From NCBI GenBank assembly GCA_937127205.1, contig CAKZLS010000091.1:1-45496 (forward strand): a DNA stretch of 45,496 nucleotides. Direction: 5' to 3'. The position numbers and the translations under genes are program-made. The notes beneath the pieces were generated by a model. That model made no database searches, was not told where the DNA came from, and saw nothing but the letters and a program-made list of their open reading frames with translations. Positions 43,038-45,496 of the stretch are shown piece after piece. This stretch comes from an uncultured Rhodospirillales bacterium. GTDB taxonomy: Bacteria > Pseudomonadota > Alphaproteobacteria > Rhodospirillales > Defluviicoccaceae. Numbering within the stretch: the first letter of the stretch is position 1; each line of letters begins with the position of its first letter.

Positions 43038-44579
43038 TTGAATCCGGAGCGGGTCGTGGTCGTCGGGGCCGGAATGGGGGGGCTGGTGGCGGCACTCGAG
43101 CTTGCCGCGCAAGGTGTCGACGTCACCGTCGTCGAGCGGGCGCCGACCCCCGGTGGCAAACTTCGCCAATCCGTGATCGGCCAATCCCGGCTCGACGCCG
43201 GCCCGACCGTCTTCACCATGCGCTGGGTATTCGAGGACATTTTTTCTTCGGTCAATGCGTCGCTTGACGACTACCTGAGCCTTAGCCCCGTGGAGGTGCT
43301 GGCCCGGCATGCGTGGGGACCGGACCAACGGCTCGACCTGTATCCCGACGTGGACCGGTCGGCCGACGCTATCGGCGAATTGGCCGGTGCGGCGGAGGCC
43401 CAGCGCTACAAAGCCTTTTGCGCCCGCGCTCAAAATATCTATGAAACGCTCGAAGGGCCGTTCATCCGGGCGGCGCGGCCGGGGGTTTTGGATCTCGTTC
43501 GCGGCGTGGGCGTTCGAGGCCTTGGCGATCTCTGGCGGATCCAGCCTTTCAATACTCTTTGGGGAGCCTTGGGAAAGTATTTCAAGGATCCGCGGCTCCG
43601 GCAGTTATTCGGGCGTTACGCAACGTATTGCGGCTCGTCGCCTTTCTCGGCACCGGCGACCCTGATGCTGGTGGCGCATGTGGAGCGGGAAGGGGTCTGG
43701 CTGGTGGACGGCGGCATGTACCGGATCGCCGAGGCGCTGACGGCGCTCGGCGGGGACCGCGGCGTTACGTACCGGTACGGCGAAGAGGTAGCCGAGGTGA
43801 TGGTTGCCGGAGGAAAAGCCGCGGGCGTCCGGCTGACCTCCGGAGAGCGGATCAAGGCCGACGCGGTGGTGGTCAATGCCGACGCCGGCGCCCTTCAAGC
43901 CGGTCGCCTGGGGGCCGGAGTCGAGCGGGCGATTGCGCCAATACCCCGATCGGCGCGCTCCCTGTCGGCGATGACGTGGGCGTTCGTCGGGGAGGTGGAG
44001 GGGTTTCCGCTGGCGCGGCATTCGGTCTTCTTTTCAGATGATTATGCGGCAGAGTTCGACGATATTTTCAAGCGGAACCGGTTGCCGGAGCGGCCGACCG
44101 TTTATGTTTGTGCACAGGACCGCACGGATGACGCCGGTCCTGACCCCAGCGGGGCGGAGCGCATTTTCTGTCTGGTCAACGCGCCGCCGCGCGGCGATGA
44201 GAAACCCTTCGACGCATCGGAGATCGAGCAATGCCAGAGCCGCACTTTCCAACTTCTCGAACGCTGCGGCCTGCACCTTTGCCGGCAGCCGGAGAGCACC
44301 GTGGTGACGACCCCGGTGGAATTCGAAAATCTGTTTCCAACGACGGGCGGGGCCATCTACGGCCGCGCATCGCACGGATGGATGGCCTCGTTTCAGCGTC
44401 CGGGATCGCGGAGCCGGGTGCCGGGACTGTATCTGGCGGGGGGCAGCGTCCACCCGGGGCCGGGCGTGGCGATGGCGGCGCTGTCCGGCCGGCAGGCGGC
44501 GGCGAGCCTCCTCTCGGACCTCGTTTCGACCAAGCGGTCCCGCCCGGTGGCTACGTCTGGTGGTATGTCGACGGCCTGA
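43038..44579 (+). CDS. crtD: hydroxyneurosporene/methoxyneurosporene desaturase CrtD
   Basis: CrtD is the C-3,4 desaturase of the acyclic (spirilloxanthin/spheroidene) carotenoid pathway. The 513-residue flavoprotein has the N-terminal dinucleotide motif VVVVGAGMGGLVAALELA (about residues 6-23), followed by GGKLRQ. The C-terminal family signature YLAGGSVHPGPGVAMAALSGR lies at about residues 466-486. The start is a TTG at 43038 with AGAAGGA upstream; no ATG is close in frame. The last ~200 nt overlap crtC in another frame. The tail (RPVATSGGMSTA) is of the Rhodobacter type, so the frame appears intact to the end. Confidence 0.93.
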   Translation: MNPERVVVVGAGMGGLVAALELAAQGVDVTVVERAPTPGGKLRQSVIGQSRLDAGPTVFTMRWVFEDIFSSVNASLDDYLSLSPVEVLARHAWGPDQRLDLYPDVDRSADAIGELAGAAEAQRYKAFCARAQNIYETLEGPFIRAARPGVLDLVRGVGVRGLGDLWRIQPFNTLWGALGKYFKDPRLRQLFGRYATYCGSSPFSAPATLMLVAHVEREGVWLVDGGMYRIAEALTALGGDRGVTYRYGEEVAEVMVAGGKAAGVRLTSGERIKADAVVVNADAGALQAGRLGAGVERAIAPIPRSARSLSAMTWAFVGEVEGFPLARHSVFFSDDYAAEFDDIFKRNRLPERPTVYVCAQDRTDDAGPDPSGAERIFCLVNAPPRGDEKPFDASEIEQCQSRTFQLLERCGLHLCRQPESTVVTTPVEFENLFPTTGGAIYGRASHGWMASFQRPGSRSRVPGLYLAGGSVHPGPGVAMAALSGRQAAASLLSDLVSTKRSRPVATSGGMSTA

Positions 44580-45445
44580 GCGCGGACGGGCGCCAGGGAA
44601 TTACCCTGATCGCCTTCATCGGCAGCGTGTTCTCTCCCTACTATGCCTGGTCGCGGCGCCGCGGTACGCCGGATCCCGAAAATCATGCGGCGCTGAATGT
44701 CGCTATCTATGGTGAGCGCGGCAACCGCTGGACGATGACTGAGCGCGGGCGGGCTTCGGTGCAGCGGTCGGCCGATACCCTCACCATCGGACCGAGCGCG
44801 GTCCATTGGGACGGAACGAAGCTCACCATCAGCATCGACGAGGTCACCGTCCCGATCCCGGGACGCGTTCGCGGCGAGGTGCGGCTCTATCCGCATGCCA
44901 TGGTCGGCCAGCCGTTCGTGCTCGACGCCGACGGCCAACACCATTGGCATCCCCTGGCGCCGTCCGCTCATATCGAGGTGGATCTGCAGCGTCCGGACGT
45001 GCGGTGGTCGGGGGATGGGTATTTCGATACCAACGCCGGCGCCAATTCGCTCGAGAGCACGTTCACGGAATGGGACTGGAGCCGCGCGCCGCTTCGCGAC
45101 GGAACTGCTGTTCTCTACGATGTCACCGGCCGGGACGGGCATGCCCTGTCGCTGGCGGTCCGGATCGATCCCTCGGGCGGCGTGCATCGGTTTACACCAC
45201 CGCCCAAGGTCCCCTTACCCAAGGCATTTTGGCGCGTGCCGCGTGCCACTCAGGTCGAAGAGGGACACCAGCCGACGGTTCTTCGCACGTTGGAGGATGC
45301 GCCCTTCTACGCGCGTTCGGTCGTGTCTTCGCATCTTCTCGGCGAACCGGTGGTTGCCATGCACGAGAGACTGTCGCTCGACCGGTTTAGCCTGCCGGTG
45401 GTCCAGATGATGCTGCCGTTCCGCATGCCCCGCACGTTGCGCTAA
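44378..45445 (+). CDS. crtC: acyclic carotenoid 1,2-hydratase CrtC
   Basis: CrtC adds water to the end double bond of neurosporene or lycopene to give the 1-hydroxy derivative. Family text begins PRFDQAVPPGGYVWWYVDGL and continues LTLIAFIGSVFSPYYAWSRR, then RWTMTERGRASVQRSADTLT and DANAG-like YFDTNAGANSLESTFTEWDW. The conserved part begins inside the crtD gene. The only standard start codon that includes it is ATG 44378 (355 residues), or farther upstream ATG 44231; no ATG, GTG or TTG lies between 44378 and 44579 in this frame. A non-standard start near GYVWWYVDG is possible. The true length is therefore uncertain. The stop is TAA 45443-45445. Confidence 0.9.
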   Translation: MDGLVSASGIAEPGAGTVSGGGQRPPGAGRGDGGAVRPAGGGEPPLGPRFDQAVPPGGYVWWYVDGLSADGRQGITLIAFIGSVFSPYYAWSRRRGTPDPENHAALNVAIYGERGNRWTMTERGRASVQRSADTLTIGPSAVHWDGTKLTISIDEVTVPIPGRVRGEVRLYPHAMVGQPFVLDADGQHHWHPLAPSAHIEVDLQRPDVRWSGDGYFDTNAGANSLESTFTEWDWSRAPLRDGTAVLYDVTGRDGHALSLAVRIDPSGGVHRFTPPPKVPLPKAFWRVPRATQVEEGHQPTVLRTLEDAPFYARSVVSSHLLGEPVVAMHERLSLDRFSLPVVQMMLPFRMPRTLR

Positions 45446-45496
45446 TACCAGTCGTCATAAGTCATGACACGATTGCCCATTGGCGCTTTGTGATGG
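45446..45496. other. window edge after crtC
   Basis: The last 51 bases hold no gene, no clear hairpin and no PpsR box. Confidence 0.4.

Overview
This window is a nearly complete photosynthesis gene cluster (PGC) of an anoxygenic phototrophic (purple) alphaproteobacterium. It is GC-rich and densely coding, with many genes joined by ATGA or TGATG overlaps. The LH1 alpha core (start MWRVW, then LLSTDRFNWLEG) and the beta core (RPWLPGEEGY) resemble Rhodospirillum-type LH1, so a Rhodospirillales-like organism is the best guess. Genus and species cannot be read from the sequence.

Layout. Positions 1-419 hold the end of a frameshifted isochorismatase-type hydrolase, and 528-1874 a DUF3422 membrane protein; both look like flanking, non-photosynthetic genes. 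Positions 1906-6169 (minus strand) are the bchG operon: bchG, a BCD-family MFS protein, bchP, tspO and a small membrane protein. Next come the regulators ppsR and ppaA/aerR (6277-8614, minus). Divergent from them is a long plus-strand series, bchF-N-B-H-L-M-lhaA-puhA-B-C-acsF-puhE-hemA-bchE-bchJ (9126-26892), followed by a small CBS-domain protein. A second regulatory module lies at 27756-31995: ppsR2, a bacteriophytochrome (bphP) and, convergent to it, a heme oxygenase that supplies the biliverdin chromophore. From 32154 to 42931 the minus strand carries the superoperon crtE-crtF-bchC-X-Y-Z-pufB-A-L-M-C, closed by a strong intrinsic terminator at 32070-32109. Divergent from crtE are crtD and crtC (43038-45445).

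How the genes work together. hemA makes 5-aminolevulinate. BchH, BchM, AcsF/BchE, BchJ, BchLNB, BchF, BchXYZ, BchC, BchG and BchP cover most of the path from protoporphyrin IX to phytylated bacteriochlorophyll a. Both the oxygen-dependent (AcsF) and the anaerobic (BchE) ring-E cyclases are present. CrtE, CrtC, CrtD and CrtF indicate a spirilloxanthin-type acyclic carotenoid route. PuhA, PufL, PufM and PufC with PufA and PufB form the reaction centre-LH1 core, helped by LhaA and PuhB, C and E. bchI, bchD, crtB, crtI, crtA, pufX, pufQ and puc genes are not in the window.

Regulation. I found TGT-N12-ACA PpsR/CrtJ boxes by eye before bchG, between ppaA and bchF (tandem), before bchC (tandem) and between crtE and crtD. 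In several cases they overlap recognisable promoter elements. Two PpsR paralogues are encoded. PpsR1 has a cysteine in its HTH region and sits beside AerR. PpsR2 contains no cysteine at all and sits beside the bacteriophytochrome. This suggests separate redox/cobalamin and far-red-light inputs acting on the same boxes. Other points worth a second look are the C-terminal extensions on both LH1 polypeptides, the crtD/crtC overlap of about 200 nt, a duplicated Cys-Gly motif at the BchE C-terminus and a possibly leaderless bchG.
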